DNA of 64,000 bases from Argyresthia goedartella (lineage: Eukaryota > Arthropoda > Insecta > Lepidoptera > Argyresthiidae): positions 19,376,715 to 19,440,714 of the forward strand of contig OX463829.1 of the NCBI GenBank assembly GCA_949825045.1, given 5' to 3'. Position numbers and translations under genes: made by a program. Of this stretch, positions 9,821-21,139 are shown in pieces; the stretch's first letter is position 1, and each line of letters opens with the position of its first letter. The notes below the pieces were generated by a model that saw nothing but the letters and a program-made list of their open reading frames with translations, was not told the DNA's origin and made no database searches.

Positions 9821-10760
9821 TTTATTTGCAAAAGAGCACTAATTATTTTTTTCTGCGTGTGTCGTACAGTCATAATAAGTACAGAAAGAAACCTATTAAA
9901 TCCATTCCTAATAGATTACTGTGATGGTCACATATTATAAGTACAGGGCCCCTACGCTGCAACAAAGTCTGATGCTACATAATGAATGTTTTATTAAATA
10001 GTGAAGACAGTGTCTTAAACTGGTTCTTCGAACCCAATGACGTCTTTATTTTAGATCGTGGATTTAGAGACGCTGTAAGAAACATATGCCTGAAAGTAAG
10101 AACCCCAATGAAATCCAACTTACGACGCTACAGGCTAATAAATCAAGGCTCATAACTAATAAATTGCAGCGGCATTGATTAACGCTCAATGTACATGCTC
10201 CGACTATACGGAACATTATAAACGAACGAATTAATACGTCAAATAATCTAGCTCAAATTGTTGAAAGATATAATTACAACACAAGACGAGCACATCTTAG
10301 ACATATGTCAGCCGACATGCCTGAGTTCTAAGATTTTCCACGCTTGGAAGAAGAAAATCTTTTTCTATTTGCGCTAGGTATTTACCAGCTTAAACAGGCT
10401 AGTTGCTATTGCGGTGAGCACATTCAAGAAGATGGTTCATTTATGATAGAGCTATTCAGAGAATCAGAGTATGAGCATTTAAGGGATTTGGAAGGAGATA
10501 ACCTGTGCATGATTCGAGCACGTACCCAATCTAGACATGTTATGGCTAGAACATACCATAGTTGTAGATAACACTCAAAATGGACGTAAAAGTATTAAGC
10601 ACTATTATTGTACTTGCCACATACTTGCCACATTAGGAAGCGAACGGTCGGCTGTTGTGCACATTTGGTATATCAGCTTTACAAGACGTCGACATGTTAT
10701 AGCACCAGGACAAGGCCTAGAAAATGTCATACTGATCGCTGTAGAGTGACCTATCGCATA
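9821..10760 (+). pseudogene. ISL2EU-type transposase, 3' half with SWIM zinc finger (broken)
   Basis: Resumes the transposase cut at 1461. In order: IQKSTNYFF, SHNKYRKKPIK, GPL(Y) and the second catalytic region DVFILDRGFRDAV at about 10040-10075. Then comes an internal deletion joining to IAAALINA (about 10165), so the expected third acidic residue is not seen. At 10344-10560 the C-terminal block (FALGIYQLKQA, IRARTQSRHV) leads into a SWIM-type zinc finger whose parts, YYCTC and RTVGCCAHL, lie in different frames around 10600-10665. A SWIM finger after the DDE domain is typical of this family. Multiple frameshifts. Confidence 0.75.
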
Positions 10761-12256
10761 CGGCAGGCACTGAGCAACGCCGTAAACAACAATTACATAC
10801 AATTATAATTAAATACATACAATTGTTACGCTAAATACTGTATTCGACAGCTTAAAATAAAAACTGATGAACAGTTTTTAGTTATTACTGAATTACTTAC
10901 AATTTTTTTTTTTGATAATTTAGGAAATGCAATTACAGTAATATACATATAACGTTATACGGAAGATGTGATAATACTAACTGACGATTTAAATAAAAAC
11001 TGAAATTTAATACAGTCTTTCATTGTTTTTTCCTATCTGTTAATAACCTACATTAAACTTTATTTTGTAGCCGCTAATTAATATACATATCAATATAATT
11101 CATAGATCAGAAAATGTAATTATTCCTCTTAGTTTTTCATTAAAAAAAACATTTTATATTTTCGTTTTTACATTATCTCGTATAAATTTAGTTGTATGTT
11201 GCGTAGCTTAGCAAACATGGTTGGAGTGAGAGTGACACACTTTCAACAAAAGGTTCAAATCGATCAACTGCGGGTCGCACTCGCATTCAAAGAGCTACGC
11301 GCCATCGTACAAGAAAACTTAAGGACCAAAAATCATAATACCAAAACAAAAAAAATGTCCGAATTTGCTTTGGTACCAGTCGCTTCAAATTGTGAATCCG
11401 ACGTCAAACCAAAAGGGTATTTAACAAGGTAGTCCAAAAATCTAGAAACGTATCTAAATCTGAAACTATTTCAACAAAAACGTTTGACAATTGTATTTTA
11501 CAAAATAGGAAGGATAGTATTTTATAAACTTTCCAACAGTTTTATTTTACTAGTAGGCAGTAACCTCGCTAACAGGGGGACTGTGAACCAATTTATAGGT
11601 AAGTATTTAAGATTCAATCAAAATCAAGTAGAGAAGTAGCCGCACCAATAACTTTGTAAACTACATCTTGCGATTTAAAATACAATCTATTGACTTTTCA
11701 CGAAAATAGTTATTTGTAGTCTATTTCACTCACTCTCATGGTCTGTATAGATCCTCTTTACTAATCCGTCTCCTACTTCGAGGAGTCCAAACTTGGTATG
11801 TTTTGATTTTATTTCTTGGATTTTTAGAAAATAGGCGGCCATAAGGTAATGGTGGAGTATATTTTTAGAACCGGCTCTTGAAGCCCTTTAATTTGATACC
11901 CCACACGATAGGTTTCAGAAAATAAAATAAAAACCATACAAAAAATTAATGACGTCATAACTCCCCCCAAGGGGAAAATCGAGAAAAGCTCTCGACAAAA
12001 AAATCTTTTAATTCAAGGAACACGTGTGCCAAGTTTTGTGAGGATCGCTTGAAAACTGTGGCCCCTAGACCGGAACTGACAGACACGTATAGAGACAGAC
12101 GAAAGCAAAATCGGCCTCCTATCATGTTGAAATGGAGCCCTTCGTTCGCTCGGTCAATAAACTCAATTTTGTCTAAAAAAAACAGCATTTGGTTATGACG
12201 TCACATTATTTATTACGCTAGTATTTCATAGAACGGAAACCTAGAAAGCTACATAC
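10761..12256. other. drosha intron sequence with dispersed repeat remnants
   Basis: AT-rich. No gene seen. The text around 11440-11500 (AACTATTTCAACAAAAACGTTTG) recurs at about 24220-24250; CCGCACCAATAACTTTGTAA at about 11641 recurs at about 18607; and GCATTTGGTTATGACGTCAC with GCTAGTATTTCATAGAAC (12185-12232) recurs at about 24326-24360. These are therefore parts of one or more moderately repeated elements. A 78-residue plus-strand frame at 11196-11432 has no recognisable domain. Confidence 0.5.
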
Positions 12257-12401
12257 CACATTTCCGGGTGCAGCCTCCTTGGATGGTTCTGCTTGCGCTG
12301 CAATTCTAGCATGATGCGGTCTGTATACCCTTGAAGACCATCTTCGTCCAGGAGCTCGTCCTCACTCTCTGATGACGACGATGAAGAGGTCTTGTCATCC
12401 A
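12257..12401 (-). CDS. drosha: drosha exon 4
   Basis: 145-nt exon, acceptor CACCATCAG and donor TG|GTATGT. Encodes an acidic SSSSSSESEDELLDEDG run and then YTDRIMLELQRKQ leading to HPRRLHPEMW. Too short and interrupted to show as a long ORF. The next exon would be expected to encode the GEMNDGPLC-type motif; it is not in the window. Confidence 0.8.
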
Positions 12402-15400
12402 CTGATGGTGAAACATGGTTATTGGTTTCGAATATCTATTGTTAAATCAATTATTTTGATTTTCTGCCTTGTTCGTGCCGTTATTTCGCTTGTTGGGACC
12501 GTTATTCGTGCCCCTGAAGAACACATAAACTGATCGTTTAGGCGCGTTGTAAATGGTCCAATTCTCAGTTGGTCCAATTCGCAAAAGGTCCAATACTTAA
12601 CTTCTAAATAGATCCAATTTGCGACCGGGCAAATTCTCAATACAATTATCAATTCTTATAGAAATTATCACTTTAATTCCAAATGTACAGATGCTTTATA
12701 ATTGCTAAAAATATCTCTCTCTTTATTTCTCAAGTTTATTGTGATTTTGAATCAGATTAGGTTATAAAAACTTTCTCATGGTGTTCATATAAAATATCAA
12801 AACCATTATTTCCGTTTGTGGCCCGTGGTCCTCTATCTGATGTAATAATAATAAATATCAGAGGACAATCTTACACAAATCGAACTAGGCCTATAGTAAG
12901 CTCAATAAGGCTTGTGTTATGGGTACTAGACGACCACTATTGTAACACCACCATATTGAAAAGAACGACGCTATTTGTATACGTATTCTCCGATGGGATG
13001 GCTGAAGCACATCACAGCCATGGCAATCATAGTAACATGTCTTTTCTTAGATGAGGTGGGAGAGGCACAACTTCTCCTAACATAATAACTTTATGATTTT
13101 TGACAGGTGTTACAATTTTTCACGGGTGTTATAAATTTTTAAAGGTGTCACTATTTTTGGTAGGTTTGAATCGCATCGTGACAAAAAAAATGGCATTTAT
13201 TGCAACATCGAGAACAGTGCAAGTTTTATCAAAATCGGTTCAGTAGGTTTAAGATAACGGACTATGTATTTTCAGTCTAGCATTTTTACACGAGCTAGTA
13301 ACGAGAGGATAATAAAAAACTAGAGAACAGTGCAAGTTTAATCAGAATAGGTTTAGTGGTTTTCAAGTTATGAAACTCATGACTGAAAAAGATCAGCGGG
13401 AAATTTTGTTAAATTGGCGCTTAGTCCTTTCTGGTGCTGTGAATAATAGGAGTACATGAAAGACCGGAACACAACATATTAGGGATTATTTTTTTGAGAT
13501 TTGAGGTTATTTTGTACCTACGTTTCAACGAATTTGGTGCCTATGTATAATATCATTTCTTTCTCTAAATTCAAAATTTATTTATATGTAGATGTTATCA
13601 GCAATCTGTATAAAGCAGGTATTCTATACAATACCTATGCAATGTACATAAAACCTGGGGCGTTCAGGCAATGTATGAAATATTATTAATATTGATGTCA
13701 ATTACATAATTTACTTAGGTAATGTATACCATTCCTAGGGATAGTAAAGAGTACCTACTTGGCTACCGGCAATGTGTACAATCGCAAATATCAGAGCAAA
13801 ACACTGCAGTAGCTTAGGTGAAGGGTAAAGGGGATGAGCGAAGCTTAGGTTGAACATGTAAGAACAACAAAAATACTCAAAACATAAACTTAAAGTACAC
13901 ATAATATATTTTATACATTACCGGCTGCGCATTCCGGCCGGCAACCGGCTGTACCGGCTGAGCAATAAATAATATTTCATACATTACGTACATATTTAAG
14001 GCACCTAGGGATTGTGTAGAATACTGGATTATAAAGATTACCGTTAACATAGATATTGGCAAATATGCTTATAAAACTTTTGTTTTTCCGGTTCTCTACA
14101 TGGGACCACTATGGGAGAAGAACTTTTGAGTTAATTTCACTTTGAGGCCGAGTTTTGCTAACTGCACTGTGTGATATGTCAAATGAAAGGTTTGATGCGA
14201 CAATCTCATATTTTTTTACTATTTCGAAATAACTGTGGGAGTTTCTACACTATTCTTGGTCCCACAGTGGTCCATGTAGAGTAGGACAAAAAAAATATGT
14301 TTGGTAAGTATATGTTAATATCTACAACAATAAAGAAAATTGAATACTTGAATATCTAGTTAAAAATACTGAGAATTGGACCTATAGCAAATTGGACCAA
14401 TTGTGATTTGGACAATTTGCAAATTGGATGATATGCGTTATGCACTTTGGACTTATTAAGCCCGCTGGTCAATTTGCGACTTGGACACAATGCGCCTAAA
14501 TCAACCTGAAATGCAGTAAAGAAACTATGGCCCAGAAAATCAGTAACAGGCCTGTAATTCAATCAAATTTCAGATTTTATAAATCAAGCATAATTATTTC
14601 TTACACTTATGTTTACACATCTTGGCCTTTGGTGGCTTCAATGGTGGCAGCTCATCAACGTCGGGCCTCGCGTCTCTGCCTCGATCAATGAGGTTCTTCT
14701 TGAAACAGCTACAGAGTTTCTCTAACTTGGGTGTCTGCTGCAGTCCAGTACCGTTGGGCACCAGCATGTAGTGGAGTTCGGCTGGAGAGCTGCGGTACCA
14801 CATGCTTTGTGGCTGTGGAAGGTTAAACAATATTAATTCAATAAGGCTTTCAATATTAAATCTATGGGCTGTCCATGGCCCAGCAGTATTCGCACATCGG
14901 AAATGATTGTGTGGATAGCAACATCTGGCTGAGACGGGTATTGGATGGGTGTCTTTTCTATGTGGCATGCACTGAGCCAGCGTGGTGGAGTGTGGCTCAA
15001 TCTTACTTGTATCTGGGTAAAGACCTGTGCCCCTCGGTGAAATTAAGCACAGATATAGTTTATGAGTATTATGAGCTAGATTTTAAAATATAGGATACTT
15101 TTTATCAGACTGCACCAGAAGGAGGGTAACATTATCTCGGTAAATAATAATTCCTCGGAAAAAGCAGATGAAGTGAAGAAAAAAATTTGCAAATGTCACA
15201 CATTTTTTTTAATTCACTGTATTCGGACAGGATTTCTTGAAAGAAATCCAGAAATCAGAAGGTGAACACTATGATAGTGTTGCCAAACAAAATAACATAG
15301 ACAAGCAGAATTGTACATCTGAAAACTAAATTAAATAAAAGGTTACCCACCTCTTCTTCTTGTTCTTTTGACCACTTTTCCACTTTCTGAATAAAATCTT

Positions 15401-16530
15401 CAGAGGTTGGACAGAAATTTTTCCTGTAAATAATACAAGAATAGGGGGTTATCCTATATTCTTTATGAAAATTTAATGCACAAGCACAAAAGACTACACC
15501 AGGAACAAATTACTTACTTAAATTCTTCTAATATCTTTTCCCTGTCACTCAAAGGTTTGTCAGGGTCCAATTCACGCTCACGTCTTGACATGGATGATGG
15601 TGGTCGAAGGCTGTGACTTCTGCTGGGAGAGTGATCACTGCGTCTACTTGATGATCTATGATGATGTCTCTCATCATATACACTTCTGCCATGACTCCTG
15701 TGCTCCCTGTGTGGACTGTGTCGCCGCTCTTGTTCTCTTCGAATCATCTCACATTTTCTCTCATATTCATACCTCCTACGGTCATGCTCCTTCTCGTATC
15801 TCTCCTTATCTCTGTAGTAACTTTCCCTATCTCTGTTGCTGTGGTGAGTAGGACTCCTACTGCGGTGTCTGCTGCTTGAGCTATGACGAAATGGGCTCCT
15901 ACTACGGTGTCTGCTACTCACACTATGATGAGATGGACTCCTACCATATCTGCTACTGGAGCTGTGATGTGGGGGACTCCTACTATGGCGCATGCTACTG
16001 GAGCTATGTCTTGATGGACTTCTACTATAATAACTCCTATGACTTGGGCTCCGACTTCGATACTCTCTCCTCTCTCTGTCACGGTAGTACCTCTCTCGCT
16101 CTAATTCTTTTTCGTAGCTGTGAGGCTCCTCTCTCGAGATGGGAGGGTAGTCCTTTTCATATCTTAACATTGGTTGTTTTGGTGTGTGTTCCCTGATCGG
16201 ATAGGCGTCTAGCGGCGGAGGTAAGAATGGGGGTGGAACGGAGGTTAGGGTTAGAATGGGCGGAGGGAACGAAGTGTCTCCGGGCGGGGGAAGGTGCAGT
16301 GGGGGCAGCGGGAGGGGTGCGGAGAGCGACGGCGGGGGCACGGCGTACACTACTGGGCCCGGCGGCGGCGGCGGAGGCAGGCCCGGCGGTGGTAGACCCG
16401 GCGGGGGCAGGTTTGGGGGTGGCAGACTCGTAGGCGGCAATCCCGGCGGGGGCAATCGGGGCGGAGTCCCTGGGGGAGGCATGCACAGCGTCGGCGGCGG
16501 CACGGTGAAATGCGCCGGTGGTACGGACAT
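12257..16530 (-). CDS. drosha: drosha (nuclear microRNA-processing RNase III), N-terminal part, four exons
   Basis: Drosha cleaves primary microRNA transcripts in the nucleus with its partner Pasha/DGCR8. The coding exons seen are 16530-15518, 15423-15351, 14812-14605 and 12401-12257, with GT-AG junctions and compatible phases (2, 0, 1, 2); together they encode about 479 residues. The order is a proline-rich N-terminus, an Arg/Ser-rich region, then WYRSS, TPKLEKLCSCFKKNL and an acidic Ser-rich stretch ending RLHPEMW. This matches known Drosha proteins, where the last motif lies just before the central domain. The RNase IIIa/b and dsRNA-binding domains must lie left of 1, so the current intron exceeds 12.2 kb and holds the transposon nest. 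Start chosen at 16530: TAA in frame six bases upstream. The identification is by remembered family motifs and could be checked by search. Confidence 0.85.
13100..13165. repeat. short degenerate tandem repeat
   Basis: Three to four loose copies of a unit like GGTGTTACAATTTTT (for example ACAGGTGTTACAATTTTTC, ACGGGTGTTATAAATTTTT, AAAGGTGTCACTATTTTTG), period about 20 bp. Confidence 0.5.
13786..13912. repeat. dispersed repeat, copy 1
   Basis: GTGAAGGGTAAAGGGGATGA, then GTTGAACATGTAAGAACAAC and AACATAAACTTAAAGTACAC. The same order appears at 23808-23940. Confidence 0.65.
14605..14812 (-). CDS. drosha: drosha exon 3
   Basis: 208-nt exon, acceptor CTTCCACAG and donor T|GTAAGA. Encodes the conserved MWYRSSPAELHY, TPKLEKLC and PPLKPPKAKMCKHK segment. 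Reading through the donor hits a stop two codons later, which supports the splice site. Confidence 0.8.
15351..15423 (-). CDS. drosha: drosha exon 2
   Basis: 73-nt exon, acceptor TTTACAG and donor GTGGGT. Encodes NFCPTSEDFIQKVEKW then an EQEEE end. Phase 2 in, phase 0 out. Confidence 0.75.
15518..16530 (-). CDS. drosha: drosha exon 1 (Pro-rich and RS domain)
   Basis: Codes for about 337 residues. Residues 1-105 are proline-rich (LPPPGLPPPGLPPPPPPG); about 150-300 are Arg/Ser repeats (SRSPSH, SRSPSRHSSSS) mixed with charged RRYEYERK helices. These regions are expected to be disordered and to act in nuclear localisation and protein contacts. Donor AA|GTAAGT at 15517. The GC-rich plus-strand frames opposite are antisense shadows. 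Confidence 0.85.
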
Positions 16531-16800
16531 TGTTTAGGTTATTATTGCTATGAGCCGTGCCTGTGAGACTATATTTTCAAGTTTATGTTAGTTGAAGACT
16601 GATTTACGCAAACACAACACACATTTGTCGTTGTGCGTGTTGTGTTTTGATAGAATCTAAGATGGATTTGTTTGAAGTTTGTGGATTGTGTTGTGGACTG
16701 ACTGTGACAGTGACAGTGAGTGACAGTAGTCTGTTCTGTTGTCTGTGCATTGTTAGGGACGTCCCTATACGAGTCTCGTACTACTGAGGCCTTATGCAAA
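16531..16800 (-). promoter_or_regulatory. drosha 5' flank and probable 5' UTR
   Basis: Region directly upstream of the drosha ATG. In-frame TAA six bases before the start. Contains a minus-strand run of CACTGTCACTGTCACAG-like short repeats at about 16700-16728. No TATA box is evident. Transcription start not determined. Confidence 0.4.
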
Positions 16801-16939
16801 CTTTAAAGCAGGACCTAAACTGAATTGCCCTGCTTTTTCGTACTATGAACAACGCAGGCCTGCAAAAGGATTTTTTTAGTTAACGCTCAAAAACCGTTAA
16901 CCTTTTTTTGTATAGACTTTTCTTAATATAAAACGATAA

Positions 16940-17143
16940 GGGGATCTACACGATCAGTTCTACCGCATCCGTTCGCAAGCCAACGCATGGTGTAAACAGT
17001 CAACGCGTCGCCCTCAGAACGTATCGGCGACCGGATCGGTCGCCGCGCTAGGTGGCGGCGGCCGATTCGACGTCGCATCGGTCGCCGATCCGTTCTGAGG
17101 GCGGCCGGTTGCTTACTCGTTTACTTACTCATAGGGTAAATGA
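16940..17143 (+). mobile_element. hairpin MITE, copy 1
   Basis: A GC-rich core forms a long imperfect hairpin: CGCCCTCAGAACGTATCGGC at about 17008 against GCCGATCCGTTCTGAGGGCG at about 17084. Outer parts read GGGGATCTACACGATCAG and TTTACTTACTCATAGGGTAAATG. A second copy in the opposite orientation is at 58968-59125, so this is a mobile unit without coding capacity. Confidence 0.7.
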
Positions 17144-20035
17144 ACCTAATAGTTTAATAGTTTAAATATCGTTCATTTTTATTAGTATAGAGGTGGTTCG
17201 ATGTACTGTCTGCCTTTCTATTTTTATCCAGCATAATAAGAGTATAATTAATATTAATAAACCCTCCATAAATACCATACAAAAATGGCCCGCGATGTTG
17301 AACCTTATTGTTTTGTAATAAAGTTTAATACCTATGAAAAAATTGTCCGGCTCCCGGTTGCCGTTCGCTTGCACTGTCAAAACGTTTCTTGTGAAATGAC
17401 TTAACAACTTTTATTTTTATGGAATCTCTAGACCCCACTCTAGGATTATCTGCGTCGTGGTGACTAGTCTCTTTCGCTTGTGCAGGTACTCATAAGTTAT
17501 ACCTATGTATAAATTCAAATTAAGTTATAATAGTTTATCGGACTGATACATAATGAAGGGCATCAAAATTCGAGTGTGGGTTTAAATTACAACATCATAC
17601 GAGCTTTTTAATGCCTAGTTATGTACAGTTACATACACTGCTTTATCTACACATATCATAAGAAAGACTTTTCACTGAGAGTGCGAATTCACCTTGGTGT
17701 TGTGAGTTTTAGGGCTATATGAATGTGTAGGGTGTCAAAACATGCTTATCGGCAACAGCCACAAGATATTAAAACATACATACCAAACTTTTTGGTAGAG
17801 GGCACCACTGTTTGTTTGTAGCATAATTGTGTTCTGTGGTTTGTAACAAGCGACATGTCACATTGTCAACAAAGTCTGTGACAAACGGGTTACCTACCTC
17901 AACTCGAATTACAGAAACTCGAATAACATTTGCTCGCAGACGAAAACCAGTTTCTTGCTTTCGTGTATTTGAGAAATTGTAGTACCTGAACCCTTTATTT
18001 AGGTTTCTATGAGGATGTATTAGATAGGTTGAAGGAAGAGCTCAGAAAATGTTAGATCATCATCATTTATCTGATTAACGAAACTCTTTTCTTAAACTTG
18101 CTTTATTTATTTACTCTGATTCATCTGTAACTTCAAATGAACGATACTCTTTGGGATAAAAATTTATTCATTACAAATCATACACCAAATAGAAAGATAC
18201 TCTTTGCTTTGTAACAAAACTAAGGGTTTGCTACAAACATTACTTTGACAGGTTTGATCCTCATTATCCAGTATCACTAATGGAAAGGCCCGTATTAATA
18301 TAGGTACTGCGCTCATCTCTCAGTAAATGACAGATTTGAAATGGCATCATTGTGACATGATATGATAGCTGAGACAACAGAGCTGAGGACTGTTTATTTT
18401 AGTAGCTCTGTGAGCTGTAGACCTCGAGAGCAACACAGGAAATTTGCATTTTTTTTCAAATTATTTTCCACCCCCTCACATCCCCGACCCCTTGAAGTTT
18501 ATAGGATGAACAAATGAAATTTCTATAAATACAAATATTCCGACTGCATTTTCTATCAATACCACATACAAACTTATGAATGCACCTGGTTACTTACATG
18601 AATTATGAAAGGAGCCGCACCAGTAACTTTGTAAACTACATTTTGCTATCTCAAATCCAACCTATTATTATTTCACTAAAGTTAAATAGCCTTTGTCGTT
18701 TTACAATCTCCACAAATCCAACTTGGGCTGTAGCGGTTTCTTTAGAAGTTTCAACCCGCCATATCTCGTCCATTTTGTAAATTTTCCAAAAACTGCTCAC
18801 AAAAATTCACGAGAATTGTGATGAAACATGTTATATGGTACTAGTACTAGTACTAGGCAGGTAACCTTTCTGAGTAATTTGCAATATATGATAATTTCAA
18901 AGTGAAAAAGTTTGATGTGTGCGCTTTTTCCTACGTGGCGGCGGTACTTCAAAGGAATGTTTGTCGGTAAAACCTATGGTAATACACTGCAATCAGCCGG
19001 GGCGCAAGTGTTGCCAATTCAGTGGATTTTCCACTAGACATGGTGGTTTAGACTTTCATTTTAGCGGTCAAAAATTGGTTTTAGTGACTAGTGGGTTTTC
19101 TATTGGATTAGGTTGACTTAGTTACTCGTAAGGTACTACATTCAACTACTAGCATCATTTTCATTATAGTTAGAAAAGATCTCACCACAGACCAGATATC
19201 GAGATAGACGCAGCAAACACGGTCGAATGTATGAGAACCAACCGTGTAACTTTTTCACTACCTACTGTGACGTCACGAGCGCCTTTTAGTGATGGGTTGA
19301 CATGTTAATCGTGAAACAGAGTCAAAGTCAAACATTTATTTTATTTATTTTTTTATTTTATGGCCTGGTTGCAAAGACCTTTGGGCCACACCATACAAAC
19401 AGAACCATTGGCAGTGTTGCCACCTTGGTTTTTGAAAAGGGGCAGTCGGACAAGCTAGGAAGGGCTAGATTTTTTTTTAGACTTTGTATCAAAGGATGCT
19501 ATAAGGGCGAGATCTGCATAGCAAGAGCGAAAGGGATTTGGTTTGAAAATGTCAAGCTATTAATGCCCACGGTATTCTACCTCATGTATTGTTTCGCTCA
19601 GTTTGACCATACGTAAGTAATGTGGAAGGACTTTCTGCCCCCCTATCGACACTCTGACCAGGACTTCACGAGGACTGATGATCAGTGTTTGTCCTGCAGA
19701 ACAATCATGGACTGGAACAACTTGTCGGAAAGTGGTGGTGGTGCAATACCAATTGCACAAACAAGAAACTAAGGGAAAAATTTGCATCCGGGGGCAAGAT
19801 TGTTTACCTGATGAAAAAAAAATTAACAAGAGTAAATATGACATGATTAAAGACGGGAGTGAAGACCTACGCTGAGAACTTGCCTAGAAAACGATAGATC
19901 AGCTGAGGTTTTGGTGCCACTGATTCAGAAGCATGTGGAACAATCCATACAGATTTCTGGAGGGTGTATGATAGTCGGGGTGAAAATGGATATACATATA
20001 CATAAAAAGGTGAACCCTAGTGACCGAGATAATCC
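17144..20035. other. intergenic, no gene recognised; minor repeats
   Basis: AT-rich DNA without supported genes. Items seen: AGCCGCACCAGTAACTTTGT at about 18605, similar to about 11640; a TACTAG microsatellite at 18838-18857; and CCCCTATCGACACTCTGACC at about 19638, like the terminus of the 85-bp MITE at 34989. Frames at 19302-20126 have no known domain. Confidence 0.5.
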
Positions 20036-20081
20036 TTTCATTGCTCCCAATGGGATATGTGTCCCATTGGGAGCAATGAAA
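20036..20081. repeat. perfect hairpin, 20-bp arms, 6-nt loop
   Basis: TTTCATTGCTCCCAATGGGA (20036-20055) is exactly complementary to 20062-20081; loop TATGTG. Confidence 0.9.
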
Positions 20082-20379
20082 CTTATCCCCTTAGAACTTT
20101 TTTTTATCTTTAAAGGTTTTAAGTAAAAAAATTATATAATCTTCAAAATTATATATAAATAAATTTTCTTAAAGCCTTAATAATTTTATTTATTACCTAA
20201 AATTTGCAATTTTATATCTTTTTTTGACTATAAGACTTAATAAAAAAGGAAATTTCTTGTTAATAAATTTACAATTTATCGCTTATAACTCAGCCATTTT
20301 ATTAGCGAAAATGATTATATTCTACTAACCATAAAGAGATTGGCACATTATATTTTATTTCTGGAATTTGATCTGTGAA

Positions 20380-20603
20380 GTCTGTGGAGTGCGCGCGAGA
20401 ACCAGTTCGGTTGCGGGTCGAGGATTTATGGTTGCCTCATGCCTGCGGCGTCAACTCGGGGGGTAACGTCCCCCCCGGTCTTGGGTGGCCCCTACTTGTC
20501 AGCGTGCCGTGCTTTCGCCGTCTATTGGCATACACTGGCGACAACGGTGCGGGAGCTTCTTCTTCTTCACTGTGCCGTGCTTTCGCCCTCTTCTGGGCGT
20601 AGA
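20380..20603. other. GC-rich block of unknown origin
   Basis: A sharp GC-rich island inside AT-rich DNA, with GTGCCGTGCTTTCGCC occurring twice (about 20505 and 20570). It adjoins the 3' end of the minus-strand non-LTR remnant and may be its 3' UTR. Confidence 0.35.
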
Positions 20604-20893
20604 AACTCCCACAGATTGATTTTTAGATCTCTTTTAAAAATAGGTTGTGCTTAAGTAATACAATTGTTTTTTTTTTTAATAAGCAGGCAATAATAAATAA
20701 TTACAAAATTATTAACAGCGAGGTCTGTGTTGAACTAGATTAACCCCATACAGTCCTGTCATTTAAGTAATCTCGAACATTGTAATATCCCTTTTTCGAC
20801 TAAGTCGCTTTAACATGCTTTTTAAATTGCTCAAATGGCATTTTCAAAATCTCCAGAGGTATCTTATTATAGTAGAGAATGCACTGACCCTTG
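20604..20893 (-). mobile_element. non-LTR retrotransposon, 3' end (part B)
   Basis: Minus-strand text [35 protein letters not shown] and downstream sequence is the C-terminal end of a jockey/CR1-like non-LTR ORF2. It continues the frame of 22707-23139 after removal of the LTR element inserted at CCTTG. A related fragment is at 32400-32693. Confidence 0.75.
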
Positions 20894-21139
20894 TGTGCCG
20901 GCACATACGCCCGCCACAGATTTGCGGAAATATCTATTTCCACGTAATGTTAAGATAAGTTGACGACCGCCACAGATAAGGTATATTTATATTCATCACG
21001 TAGTTTTGTAGTAAATTGTATATAAGGTTAGTATATCCTATAATAAAGTAGTCTAGTTTAGTCTCGTTTTTGCGCACATCTCAAGCCTTTTACTTTACTC
21101 CCGAAGATGTCGCTCTCCCTTATCATTGCCTCTGGCAAA
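20894..21139 (+). repeat. LTR (5') of the non-autonomous element
   Basis: 246 bp; matches 22462-22706 with scattered substitutions. Contains TATATAAGG and AATAAAGTAG. Confidence 0.8.

Larger units (their letters stand above)
12528..14512. repeat. inverted pair of (T)GGTCCAATT-rich repeats about 2 kb apart
   Basis: 12528-12650 reads TTTAGGCGCGTTGT then repeated GGTCCAATT words. The reverse complement of 14355-14512 starts TTTAGGCGCATTGT and carries the same words, ending GGTCCAATTCTCAGT. The two arms face each other within the intron between drosha exons 3 and 4, enclosing AT-rich DNA without transposase. This may be one fold-back element or two copies of one repeat. Confidence 0.55.

Noticed and set aside
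10605..10808. Separate small proteins in three frames
   Set aside because: The frames together hold pieces of one SWIM zinc finger from the decayed ISL2EU transposase.
11196..11432. 78-residue plus-strand frame as a gene
   Set aside because: No domain, no splice context, and neighbouring sequence is repeated elsewhere in the window.
15585..16537. Long plus-strand frames opposite drosha exon 1, some Gly-rich
   Set aside because: They are antisense readings of proline- and Arg/Ser-coding repeats; the minus strand has domain logic, splice sites and an upstream stop.
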